A stretch of 18,671 nucleotides of DNA from RGIG9115 sp045648165 (GCA_045648165.1 JAZRNL010000010.1:1-18671); one strand, 5' to 3'; positions 7,789 to 14,743 are shown, counted from the stretch's first letter. Notes: a model not told the origin generated them from the sequence alone. A program made the numbers and translations.

Positions 7789-7848
7789 TAGTTTGAAACA
7801 AAACAAAAACAACAATACCAATAAAATTTTAAAAAAGGAGATATTATT

Positions 7849-8646
7849 ATGGTATCGGAATACGAAATCAAAAAACAAATCTGTGAAATCGGTAAAAGGA
7901 TTTACAACAGAGGCATGGTTGCTGCAAATGACGGTAACATTTCTGTCAAGATTTCCGAAAACGAATTTCTTTGCACTCCTACAGGTGTAAGTAAAGGATT
8001 TATGACACCGGAATACATCTGTAAGATTGACAGAAAAGGCAACATCATTCAGGCTAACCCTGGCTTCAAGCCTTCATCAGAAATCAAAATGCACCTTCGT
8101 GTGTATGAGCAGAGACCTGATGTAAATGCAGTTGTACATGCGCATCCTTCGTATGCAACAAGCTTTGCGATTGCAGGTATTCCTCTTACTCAGCCCATTA
8201 TGCCCGAGGCAGTTATCGCTCTTGGCTGTGTACCTATTGCTGAGTACGGAACACCTTCAACAGAAGAAATCCCCGATGCAGTAGAAAAGTACCTTCCCTA
8301 TTACGATGCAGTTCTTCTTGAAAGTCACGGTGCTCTTACATATTCAGATTCACTTCTTGCTGCATATCACAAGATGGAATCAGTAGAGTTCTATGCAGAG
8401 CTTCTTTACAAAGCAAGACAGCTTGGCGGTCCTAAGGAATTCTCTCCTGACCAGGTTGAAAAGCTTTACGAAATCAGAAGACAGTTCGGTATGAAGGGCA
8501 AGCATCCCGCAAACCTCTGTCAGAATAAGTCAAACGGTTGTCATGCTTGCAAGGGCAACTGCGGTCATCACAAAAATGAAGGCGGAGCAGATGCTGATCT
8601 TATCGCAAAGATCACAAAGCAGGTTATGGAACAGCTCAATAAATAA
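7849..8646 (+). CDS. Class II (Zn) sugar-phosphate aldolase, FucA-like, with C-terminal encapsulation peptide
   Basis: Cleaves L-fuculose-1-phosphate or L-rhamnulose-1-phosphate to DHAP and L-lactaldehyde. 265 aa; the first 215 or so form the class II aldolase/adducin fold with zinc ligands H97, H99 (V-H-A-H-P) and H160 (E-S-H-G-A), catalytic glutamate E78 (S-S-E-I-K) and phosphate-site N27-D28-G29-N30. The C-terminus adds about 45 residues: a linker with C224, C231, C234, C238, H240 and H241, then an amphipathic helix A-D-A-D-L-I-A-K-I-T-K-Q-V-M-E-Q-L-N-K like known BMC encapsulation peptides. FucA-like aldolases with such tails mark GRM5-type loci. The sugar (fuculose or rhamnulose) cannot be fixed from sequence alone. 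Confidence 0.9.
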   Translation: MVSEYEIKKQICEIGKRIYNRGMVAANDGNISVKISENEFLCTPTGVSKGFMTPEYICKIDRKGNIIQANPGFKPSSEIKMHLRVYEQRPDVNAVVHAHPSYATSFAIAGIPLTQPIMPEAVIALGCVPIAEYGTPSTEEIPDAVEKYLPYYDAVLLESHGALTYSDSLLAAYHKMESVEFYAELLYKARQLGGPKEFSPDQVEKLYEIRRQFGMKGKHPANLCQNKSNGCHACKGNCGHHKNEGGADADLIAKITKQVMEQLNK

Positions 8647-8648
8647 TT

Positions 8649-9116
8649 ATGGACGAAGCTTTAATAAAACAAATTGTACAGGCTGCAATGAACGAAAGTG
8701 CTCCTAAAATGACACTTTCACTTGCAAAAAAGCTTGCTAAAGCCGTTGAAGATAAGGCGGAGGAAATGGGGCTTAAAATTGTTGTTTCCATTTCAGATGC
8801 AGGTGCCCGTCCTGTTCTTACCGAATGTATGGACGATGCCTACATTGCAAGCTACGATGTTGCCTTTAACAAGGCATATACCGTTGTAGCGCTCAAGATG
8901 CCTACAATTACCCTTAAGGGTCTGAGCCAACCCGGCGAATCCCTTTACGGTATACAGTTTACAAACGGTGGCAAAATTGTTATTTTCGGCGGAGGCGATC
9001 CGCTAAAAATAGGCGATAAAATAGTCGGCGGACTTGGAGTAAGCGGCGGCTCGGAAGAACAGGATACATTCCTTTCAGCATACGGTGCCGAATACTTTAA
9101 AAAGCTGACAGAGTAA
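8649..9116 (+). CDS. PduO C-terminal/GlcG-HbpS family protein
   Basis: 155 aa, starting 2 bases after the aldolase stop with no own Shine-Dalgarno, so probably coupled to it. The family signatures are clear: V-S-I-S-D-A-G beta strand, N-K-A-Y-T helix, P-G-x-S-L-Y-G-I-Q-x-T-N-G-G-K-I-V-I-F-G-G-G and the ending G-G-L-G-V-S-G-G-S-x-E-Q-D. Relatives (HbpS, PduO C-domain) bind haem or related ligands, but this copy has no histidine at all, so a His-ligated haem is excluded. The first 16 residues (M-D-E-A-L-I-K-Q-I-V-Q-A-A-M-N-E) look like an encapsulation helix. Its role in the compartment is unknown; a folding or cofactor-handling function would be speculation. Confidence 0.85.
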   Translation: MDEALIKQIVQAAMNESAPKMTLSLAKKLAKAVEDKAEEMGLKIVVSISDAGARPVLTECMDDAYIASYDVAFNKAYTVVALKMPTITLKGLSQPGESLYGIQFTNGGKIVIFGGGDPLKIGDKIVGGLGVSGGSEEQDTFLSAYGAEYFKKLTE

Positions 9117-9132
9117 AGGAGTTGAAAAAAAG

Positions 9133-10338
9133 TTGAATTCAAACGACATCGAACAAATTGTTAAACAGGTAATTGCTGATTTACAGGGCGGTGGTTCAGC
9201 ATCAGCGCCTAAGGCTCCAGGAGCAATCCCGGCAAAAAGCCGTGTCGCAATGCTCACAAAACTTGAAAATTATGAAATCAAGGAATTCCCCATTCCTGAA
9301 GTAGGGGATGACGAAATCCTTGTCAAAGTTGAAGGCTGTGGTATTTGCGGAACAGATGCTCACGAGTTCAAGAGAGATCCATTTGGTCTTATTCCTGTAG
9401 TTCTCGGTCATGAGGGAACAGGTGAGATCGTTAAGATGGGTAAGAATGTTAAAAAAGATAGTGCCGGCAAAGCGCTCAATATCGGTGATAAGGTAGTAAC
9501 CTGCTGTATCTTTAAGGACGATCCCGATATCGAAATGTACGATCTTAACAAAAAGAATTTAGGAAGTTCAGATATCTACGGACTTCTTCCTGATGATGAA
9601 GTACATCTTAATGGATGGTTCGGAGATTACTTGCTTCTCAGAAAGGGTTCTACAGTATTTAACGTAAGTGACCTCGACCTTGACAGTCGAATTCTTATTG
9701 AACCCTCAGCAGTTCTTATTCACGCAGTTGAAAGAGCTAAGACAACAGGAATACTTAGATTCAACTCGCGTGTTGTTATTCAGGGCTGCGGACCTATCGG
9801 TCTTATATGTATAGCTGTTCTCAGAACAATGGGAGTTGAAAATATAACAGCTGTAGACGGTGAGGCAAAGCGTCTTGAGTTTGCACTTAAGATGGGAGCG
9901 TCAAAAACCGTTAACTTCAAGGATTACAAAGGTGTGGAGGAGCTTGCTGATGCTGTTAAGGCAACATTTGATGGCCACCTTGCAGACTTTGCATTCCAGT
10001 GCACCGGTGCTGCCGTTGCACACAGCAACGTGTATAAATTCATCAGAAGCGGCGGTGGACTTTGCGAGCTTGGCTTCTTTGTAAATGGCGGTGACGCTTC
10101 AATTAACCCCCATTTTGACATTTGTTCAAAAGAGATTACAATAGTTGGTTCATGGGTTTACACTCTCCGTGATTATGCAACAACGTTTGATTTCCTCAAG
10201 CGTGCAAAGGGTATCGGACTTCCTATGAAGGACATTATTACACATAGATATCCGCTTTCACAGATTAACGAAGCGCATGAAACTAATCTTAAAATGGAAG
10301 GTCTCAAAATTGCGATAATCGCAGATGAGCTTCTGTAA
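9133..10338 (+). CDS. Zn-dependent medium-chain alcohol dehydrogenase with N-terminal encapsulation peptide
   Basis: Likely reduces propionaldehyde to 1-propanol, and possibly lactaldehyde to propanediol, recycling NAD+ inside the compartment. 401 aa from TTG 9133, chosen because AAAGGAG (9115-9121) precedes it and the resulting N-terminus (S-N-D-I-E-Q-I-V-K-Q-V-I-A-D-L) is an amphipathic encapsulation helix joined by a G/A/P-rich linker (19-35) to the catalytic domain. Catalytic zinc residues C72 (C-G-I-C-G-T-D) and H93-E94 (G-H-E) are present; the Rossmann loop is G218-C-G-P-I-G223 and D242 at the end of the second strand indicates NAD(H). The four-cysteine structural zinc loop of many relatives is absent. 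Classical Pdu loci use an iron-type PduQ instead, so this is a non-homologous replacement. Confidence 0.88.
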   Translation: MNSNDIEQIVKQVIADLQGGGSASAPKAPGAIPAKSRVAMLTKLENYEIKEFPIPEVGDDEILVKVEGCGICGTDAHEFKRDPFGLIPVVLGHEGTGEIVKMGKNVKKDSAGKALNIGDKVVTCCIFKDDPDIEMYDLNKKNLGSSDIYGLLPDDEVHLNGWFGDYLLLRKGSTVFNVSDLDLDSRILIEPSAVLIHAVERAKTTGILRFNSRVVIQGCGPIGLICIAVLRTMGVENITAVDGEAKRLEFALKMGASKTVNFKDYKGVEELADAVKATFDGHLADFAFQCTGAAVAHSNVYKFIRSGGGLCELGFFVNGGDASINPHFDICSKEITIVGSWVYTLRDYATTFDFLKRAKGIGLPMKDIITHRYPLSQINEAHETNLKMEGLKIAIIADELL

Positions 10339-10390
10339 AAAACTTATCAATAATTAAATTAATATAATATTTTTTAGGAGGATTTTTATT

Positions 10391-10669
10391 ATGGCACAGG
10401 AAGCACTTGGTATGATCGAAACAAGAGGTTTAGTAGCATCAGTGGAGGCTGCTGACGCAATGGTTAAGGCTGCAGAGGTAGTACTTGTTGGAACTGAAAA
10501 GATCGGTTCAGGACTCGTTAGCGTTATGGTTAGAGGTGACGTTGGTGCTGTTAAAGCTGCTACAGAAGCAGGCGCAGCTGCTGCAACAAAGCTCGGCGAG
10601 CTCGTTGCTGTACACGTAATACCCAGACCCCACAACGATGTTGAGAAAATTTTGCCCACACTCAAATAA
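10391..10669 (+). CDS. BMC-H hexameric shell protein (PduA-like)
   Basis: 92-aa single BMC domain (Pfam BMC), the standard length. The sequence follows PduA closely: E-A-L-G-M-I-E-T-R-G-L near the start, pore loop K-I-G-S-G-L with the G-S-G motif that suits small polar substrates such as propanediol, V-R-G-D-V-G-A-V, and the end H-V-I-P-R-P-H-x-D-V-E-K-I-L-P. Six copies would form a hexagonal tile of the shell facet. It has a strong AGGAGG site (10376-10381) nine bases before ATG. The 52-base gap upstream is AT-rich without a clear promoter. A near-copy follows immediately. Confidence 0.96.
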   Translation: MAQEALGMIETRGLVASVEAADAMVKAAEVVLVGTEKIGSGLVSVMVRGDVGAVKAATEAGAAAATKLGELVAVHVIPRPHNDVEKILPTLK

Positions 10670-10688
10670 TTGATTAAAGGGTGATTTT

Positions 10689-11090
10689 ATGGAAAAAAAG
10701 GTAAAAGCTACAAGCTCAAAGCCCGCGCCGAAAGCAGCTGCTCCGGCAAAGGTTGAAGAAGAGGTAGTAGTAATCGAAGAAAAAAAGAAACCGGTAAAGG
10801 AGGTACGCAAAATGGCACAGGAAGCTTTAGGTATGGTAGAAACAAGAGGTCTTGTAGCTGCAATTGAAGCTGCTGACTCAATGCTTAAGGCTGCGAACGT
10901 TGAACTGGTTGGAACAGAAAAAATCGGTTCAGGACTCGTTAGCGTTATGGTAAGAGGCGACGTTGGTGCGGTTAAGTCTGCTGTAGAAGCAGGTGGCGCT
11001 TCAGCTACAAAGCTTGGCGAAATTATCGCTACACACGTTATTCCCAGACCTCACGACGATGTTGAAAAGATTTTACCTACACTTAAGTAA
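10689..11090 (+). CDS. BMC-H shell protein with 41-residue charged N-terminal extension and possible second start
   Basis: 133 aa from ATG 10689 (SD-like AAAGGGTG at 10676-10683). Residues 42-133 are a PduA-like BMC domain of exactly the same length as the preceding gene, with the same G-S-G pore and C-terminus. Residues 1-41 are Lys/Ala/Pro/Glu-rich, low in complexity and unlike a BMC fold. A perfect AAAGGAGGT (10796-10804) lies 8 bases upstream of the in-frame ATG at 10812, which starts M-A-Q-E-A-L-G-M just like the upstream paralogue, so a 92-aa form is also expected. The two BMC-H genes share a 29-base identical stretch around the pore region, pointing to tandem duplication or conversion. 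The extension would sit at the hexamer edge or lumen/outer face and may tether cargo. Confidence 0.92.
   Translation: MEKKVKATSSKPAPKAAAPAKVEEEVVVIEEKKKPVKEVRKMAQEALGMVETRGLVAAIEAADSMLKAANVELVGTEKIGSGLVSVMVRGDVGAVKSAVEAGGASATKLGEIIATHVIPRPHDDVEKILPTLK
10796..10804 (+). promoter_or_regulatory. Internal Shine-Dalgarno inside the extended BMC-H gene
   Basis: AAAGGAGGT, a full match to the 16S anti-SD complement, 8 bases before ATG 10812. It is stronger than the site for the longer form at 10689, so the short BMC-H may be the major product. It encodes K-E-V in frame, so it does not disturb the long form. Confidence 0.7.
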
Positions 11091-11105
11091 TTTTGCAGAG
11101 GTTTT

Positions 11106-11140
11106 CCTTATTTCCGGAGCGTACTGCTCCGGAAATAAGG
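11106..11140 (+). promoter_or_regulatory. Perfect 15-bp intercistronic hairpin between BMC-H and BMC-P genes
   Basis: Bases 11106-11120 and 11126-11140 are exact reverse complements with the 5-base loop GTACT. Only CTTTTC follows, so it is at most a leaky terminator. It may block 3' exonucleases and keep the hexamer mRNA abundant while lowering pentamer expression. Position at the hexamer/pentamer boundary supports a dosage role (inference). Confidence 0.8.
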
Positions 11141-11173
11141 CTTTTCACAAAAACAGAAGGGAATGAAGCTTAA

Positions 11174-11434
11174 ATGTTAGTAGGAAAAGTTGTCGGAAGT
11201 ATTGTTTCGACTCGCAAGACCGAAAATCTTGTAGGCAATAAATTTATGATTGTTGAGCCTGTATATTCTATGTCAAACGGCAGATTTATTGCGGTTGACA
11301 ACATAGGTGCCGGTATAGGTGAATATGTATTGGTTGCAACAGGCAGTGCTGCAAGAATTGGAACAGGAGCGGAAAAAGCACCTGTAGATGCGGCAATAGT
11401 AGGTATAGTAGACAACCCGGAAGGATTGGAATAA
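11174..11434 (+). CDS. eutN: BMC-P pentameric vertex shell protein (EutN/CcmL family)
   Basis: 86-aa EutN/CcmL-type protein that closes the vertices of the icosahedral shell. The start M-L-V-G-K-V-V-G-S-I-V-S-T-R-K is the family signature, followed by D-N-I-G-A-G-I-G-E-Y-V-L-V-A-T-G-S-A-A-R and the end A-A-I-V-G-I-V-D. It is the only pentamer gene in the window. An AGAAGGGA site (11155-11162) precedes ATG by 11 bases, directly downstream of the strong hairpin at 11106-11140. PduS starts 3 bases after its stop. Only 12 pentamers are needed per shell, so low expression relative to hexamers is expected. Confidence 0.95.
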   Translation: MLVGKVVGSIVSTRKTENLVGNKFMIVEPVYSMSNGRFIAVDNIGAGIGEYVLVATGSAARIGTGAEKAPVDAAIVGIVDNPEGLE

Positions 11435-11437
11435 TTT

Positions 11438-12760
11438 ATGCAATTTGAAGCTTTATCGGAAATAATGCGAAATTGCGGCGTTGTCGGCGCAGGAGGAGCA
11501 GGTTTTCCATCATATGCAAAATTGAATAAAAAAGCTGATACAATTATTCTTAACTGTGCTGAGTGTGAACCTTTGTTTCGTGTGCACAGGCAGCTTCTTG
11601 CACGTTATACATATGAAATTCTTACTGCTCTTGAGTATGTTCGTGAGGCAGTGGATGCAGAGCGTATAATCGTGGCAATCAAGCCGTCGTATAAGGATGC
11701 AATAGAAGCAGTTGAGGATAAACTACAGACCTTTACCCACGTATCGGTATGCCGTCTCCCGGAAGTGTATCCCGCGGGCGATGAAGTTATAACGATCTAT
11801 GAAGCTACCGGCAGAGTAGTACCGCCGGGGCAAATTCCAATCAGTGTAGGATGCATAGTGTATAATGTAGAAACTATGCTTAATACGTATTATGCAATTG
11901 AAGAGAACAGACCTGTTACCGAGAAATATGTAACGGTAAGCGGGGCTGTTAAAAATCCAACCACATTCAGAGTCCCCCTTGGTATGAAATTTTCAGAACT
12001 TGTAAGCCTGGCTGGGGGAACAACTATCGAAGACTTCGCTGTTTTATCCGGCGGAGCTATGACGGGTCGGCTTGGCACTATGAACGAGGCAGTTACCAAA
12101 ACTACCAATGCAGTTTTCATTTTGCCCCAAAACCATCCTGTTATATTAAAAAGGAAATCAAAAACAACTTTGAATATAAAACGGTCTATGAGTTCCTGTT
12201 GTCAGTGCAGCAGTTGCACCGACCTTTGTCCGCGATATCTTCTCGGTCATCCCATCGAACCGCATTTGTTTATGAGAGCGGTTTCAAAGGGTATGGAACA
12301 GGATACTAAGGCTATTACAAATACATTGTTCTGTGCTCAGTGCGGCATATGCGAATTATATGCCTGCCCTCAAGGTCTTTCACCTAAGTCCATAATGGCT
12401 GATTGTAAAGACCTGCTAAGGAAAAAGGGAATGAAGACGGAGCCGGTGGAACTGGCACCTGTTCATCCTCTCAGACCTTACAGAAGAGTGCAGATGAAAC
12501 GTCTTATTTCCAGACTTGGTCTGGATGACTACTCGGTAAAAGCACCAATGGTAGAAGACGAACTGAAACCCAAACAAGTAAAGCTTTTATTCCGTCAGCA
12601 TATAGGCGCACCTGCAGTACCTTCGATTAAGAAGGGTGATAGTGTAGGCGCAGGCGATATGATTGCCAAGGCTGCAGACGGACTTAGCGTACCTGTATAT
12701 TCTCCCATTTCGGGGAAGGTAACAGAGCTTACCTCAGATTATGCAGTAATCCGTAGATAA
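11438..12760 (+). CDS. pduS: PduS-like flavo-iron-sulfur electron transfer protein (RnfC-related)
   Basis: 440 aa. The N-terminal half has the RnfC/NuoF-like FMN/NADH-binding fold with G-A-G-G-A-G-F-P-S (about 17-25) and N-C-A-E-C-E-P. An SLBB-like part (around 160-220) is followed by two [4Fe-4S] motifs: C254-x2-C257-x2-C260-x3-C264-P and C299-x2-C302-x2-C305-x4-C310-P. The C-terminus (about 390-440) is a barrel-sandwich segment as in RnfC. In B12-type Pdu compartments PduS reduces cobalamin; no B12 enzyme is here, so it more likely moves electrons between NADH and another acceptor, for example through the adjacent PduT homologue or to the activase (inference). No encapsulation helix is obvious. 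Confidence 0.9.
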   Translation: MQFEALSEIMRNCGVVGAGGAGFPSYAKLNKKADTIILNCAECEPLFRVHRQLLARYTYEILTALEYVREAVDAERIIVAIKPSYKDAIEAVEDKLQTFTHVSVCRLPEVYPAGDEVITIYEATGRVVPPGQIPISVGCIVYNVETMLNTYYAIEENRPVTEKYVTVSGAVKNPTTFRVPLGMKFSELVSLAGGTTIEDFAVLSGGAMTGRLGTMNEAVTKTTNAVFILPQNHPVILKRKSKTTLNIKRSMSSCCQCSSCTDLCPRYLLGHPIEPHLFMRAVSKGMEQDTKAITNTLFCAQCGICELYACPQGLSPKSIMADCKDLLRKKGMKTEPVELAPVHPLRPYRRVQMKRLISRLGLDDYSVKAPMVEDELKPKQVKLLFRQHIGAPAVPSIKKGDSVGAGDMIAKAADGLSVPVYSPISGKVTELTSDYAVIRR

Positions 12761-12783
12761 AAAGTTGAAAGGAATTTGATATT

Positions 12784-13332
12784 ATGGCAAAAGCTATTGC
12801 AATGGTGGAGTTTATGACTGTTGCTTCAGGCGTGACTGCGGCAGACCTTATGGCAAAAACTGCAGAGATTGAAGTAATTGAAGCTCAGGTTGTATGCCCC
12901 GGCAAGTACATAATTTTAATCACCGGCGACCTCAGTGCAGTTAAAGCTGCAGTTGATGCCGCAAAGGCGAGCAACCCCGACAGACTGGTAGACAGTTTCG
13001 TTCTGGGTAATCCTCACGAATCAATATTCCCTGCTATATACGGTGCTACAGAGATTGAAAACCCCAAAGCTCTTGGTATTGTGGAAACTTATTCTGCGGC
13101 ATCTATGGTTGCGGCGGCTGATGCAGCAGCAAAAACTTCAGTCGTACAGCTTGTAGAAATAAGGCTTGCTAAAGGAATGTGCGGTAAATCCTATATGTTC
13201 CTCACAGGTGACGTTGCGGCAGTAGCTGCAGCAGTTGAAAAGGCAAAATCCGATATTGGTGACAGGGGTATGCTTCTTGATACTTCGGTTATTGCCAATC
13301 CCGATGAAAAAACTTGGAGAAATATTCTGTAA
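12784..13332 (+). CDS. pduT: Tandem BMC-T trimeric shell protein, PduT-like with Cys38
   Basis: 182 aa made of two BMC domains (about 1-92 and 93-182: A-K-A-I-A-M-V-E-F and K-A-L-G-I-V-E-T starts). Residue C38 in V-V-C-P-G-K lies in the first-domain pore loop, the same position as the cysteine that binds a [4Fe-4S] cluster at the three-fold axis of PduT. The second domain has another pore-side cysteine in G-M-C-G-K. It follows the PduS gene after 23 bases with GAAAGGA (12767-12773), as in Pdu operons where PduS and PduT work as an electron route through the shell. The cluster itself is inferred from the conserved cysteine. Confidence 0.92.
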   Translation: MAKAIAMVEFMTVASGVTAADLMAKTAEIEVIEAQVVCPGKYIILITGDLSAVKAAVDAAKASNPDRLVDSFVLGNPHESIFPAIYGATEIENPKALGIVETYSAASMVAAADAAAKTSVVQLVEIRLAKGMCGKSYMFLTGDVAAVAAAVEKAKSDIGDRGMLLDTSVIANPDEKTWRNIL

Positions 13333-13354
13333 AGCTTGAAAGGATGATATAATA

Positions 13355-14743
13355 ATGTTTGACGAAAAATACGTAAGCGAAATTATTCAGAAAGTTGTAA
13401 GCAGCATCAATATTGAAGAAGCTTGCAATAAACAAAAGGGTGTATTTGACACAATGGAAGAAGCTCTTGAAGCAGTTGCTAAAGCAAGAGAAATCTATAA
13501 GGGCTATTCAATTGAGCAGAGAGAAAAGATTATTTCTGTAATCCGTCGTCTCACACTCGAAGAAGCAAACGATATGGCAGTTCTCGGTGTTAAGGAAACG
13601 GGTATGGGTAATGTGGTTGACAAAACTATCAAGCACCAGCTCGTTGCAAACAAAACTCCCGGAACTGAGGATTTACATCCCACAGCTATCACAGGCGATG
13701 CCGGTCTTACTTTAATAGAAATGGCACCTTACGGTGTAATCGGAAGTATCACACCTTCAACCAACCCATCTGAAACAGTTATCTGTAATTCAATCGGGAT
13801 GCTTGCAGGCGGTAATGGTGTAGTATTCAATCCTCACCCCAATGCAAAGAAAACTGCAAATTATGCAGTTGACCTTGTAAACCGTGCAGTTTTGGAAGCA
13901 GGTGGCCCCGAAAATATAGTTGTATCGGTTAAGAATCCTACAATGGATTCATCAAATGTAATGATGAAATCTCCCATCGTCCGTATGCTCGTTGCAACAG
14001 GTGGTCCCGGCGTTGTTCGTGCTCTTCTTTCATCAGGTAAGAAGGCAATCGGTGCCGGTGCGGGTAACCCTCCTGTTATCGTAGACGATACAGCAGATGT
14101 TAAAAAAGCGGCACATGACATCGTTGCAGGTGCAAGCTTTGATAATAATCTTCCCTGTATTGCAGAAAAAGAGTGTTTTGCGTTTGATAATATTGCAGAT
14201 GAGCTCATTTCTGAAATGCAGAAGAATGGTGCATACCTTATAAAAGGCAGAGTTATCGACGACCTTGTTAAGCTTTGCTTGGTTGAAAAGAATGGTAAGC
14301 ACTCAATTAATAAGGACTGGGTAGGTAAAGATGCTTCCAAGTTCCTCAAAGCTCTTGGTATTGATGCTGATGCCAAGCTTATAATCTGCGAAACAGACGC
14401 TATGCATCCCTTCGTACAGGTAGAAATGATGATGCCTGTTCTTCCTATCGTAAGAGTTAAAGATATTGACGAAGCTATTGCAAAGGCTTGCCAGGCTGAG
14501 CACGGTAACCGTCATTCAGCACATATCCATTCTAAGAATGTTGACCATCTCACTGCATTTGCAAAGGCAGTAGAAACCACAATTTTTGTTAAGAACGCAC
14601 CTTCATATGCAGGTATAGGTGCAGGCGGAGAGGGTTATACAACCTTTACAATCGCAGGCCCCACAGGCGAAGGTCTTACTGCAGCTCATTCATTTACACG
14701 TCAGAGAAGATGTGTACTGGTAGACGGCTTACACATCGTGTAA
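13355..14743 (+). CDS. pduP: CoA-acylating propionaldehyde dehydrogenase (PduP-like) with N-terminal encapsulation peptide
   Basis: Converts propionaldehyde, CoA and NAD+ to propionyl-CoA and NADH in the compartment lumen. 462 aa, the family length. The first 18 residues (F-D-E-K-Y-V-S-E-I-I-Q-K-V-V-S-S-I) form an amphipathic encapsulation helix with a short linker to the catalytic fold, beginning near F30 (D-T-M-E-E-A). Nucleotide-fold signature Y-G-V-I-G-S-I-T-P-S-T-N-P is present, and the catalytic thiol is C268 in N-N-L-P-C-I-A-E-K. The C-terminal G-P-T-G-E-G-x-T-A-A-x-x-F-T-R-x-R-R-C is typical of PduP/EutE. An AAAGGA site precedes ATG 13355. Confidence 0.95.
   Translation: MFDEKYVSEIIQKVVSSINIEEACNKQKGVFDTMEEALEAVAKAREIYKGYSIEQREKIISVIRRLTLEEANDMAVLGVKETGMGNVVDKTIKHQLVANKTPGTEDLHPTAITGDAGLTLIEMAPYGVIGSITPSTNPSETVICNSIGMLAGGNGVVFNPHPNAKKTANYAVDLVNRAVLEAGGPENIVVSVKNPTMDSSNVMMKSPIVRMLVATGGPGVVRALLSSGKKAIGAGAGNPPVIVDDTADVKKAAHDIVAGASFDNNLPCIAEKECFAFDNIADELISEMQKNGAYLIKGRVIDDLVKLCLVEKNGKHSINKDWVGKDASKFLKALGIDADAKLIICETDAMHPFVQVEMMMPVLPIVRVKDIDEAIAKACQAEHGNRHSAHIHSKNVDHLTAFAKAVETTIFVKNAPSYAGIGAGGEGYTTFTIAGPTGEGLTAAHSFTRQRRCVLVDGLHIV

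Noticed and set aside
7710..7811. CRISPR-like or tandem-repeat array in the A-rich region
   Set aside because: Only two copies of a 14-base low-complexity motif; no spacers or regular repeat unit.
7676..7990. 104-aa + strand ORF across the aldolase promoter
   Set aside because: Lys/Asn-rich translation of the A-rich repeats, out of frame with the aldolase and crossing its promoter.
9075..9411. Frameshift or fusion between the PduO-C-like and alcohol dehydrogenase genes
   Set aside because: The TTG 9133 start with an SD and a complete encapsulation helix explains the reading frame; no gene is broken.
10361..10370. TATAAT-like sequence upstream of the first BMC-H gene
   Set aside because: TATAAT at 10363-10368 has no acceptable -35 at 16-18 bases; AT-rich spacer gives such matches easily.
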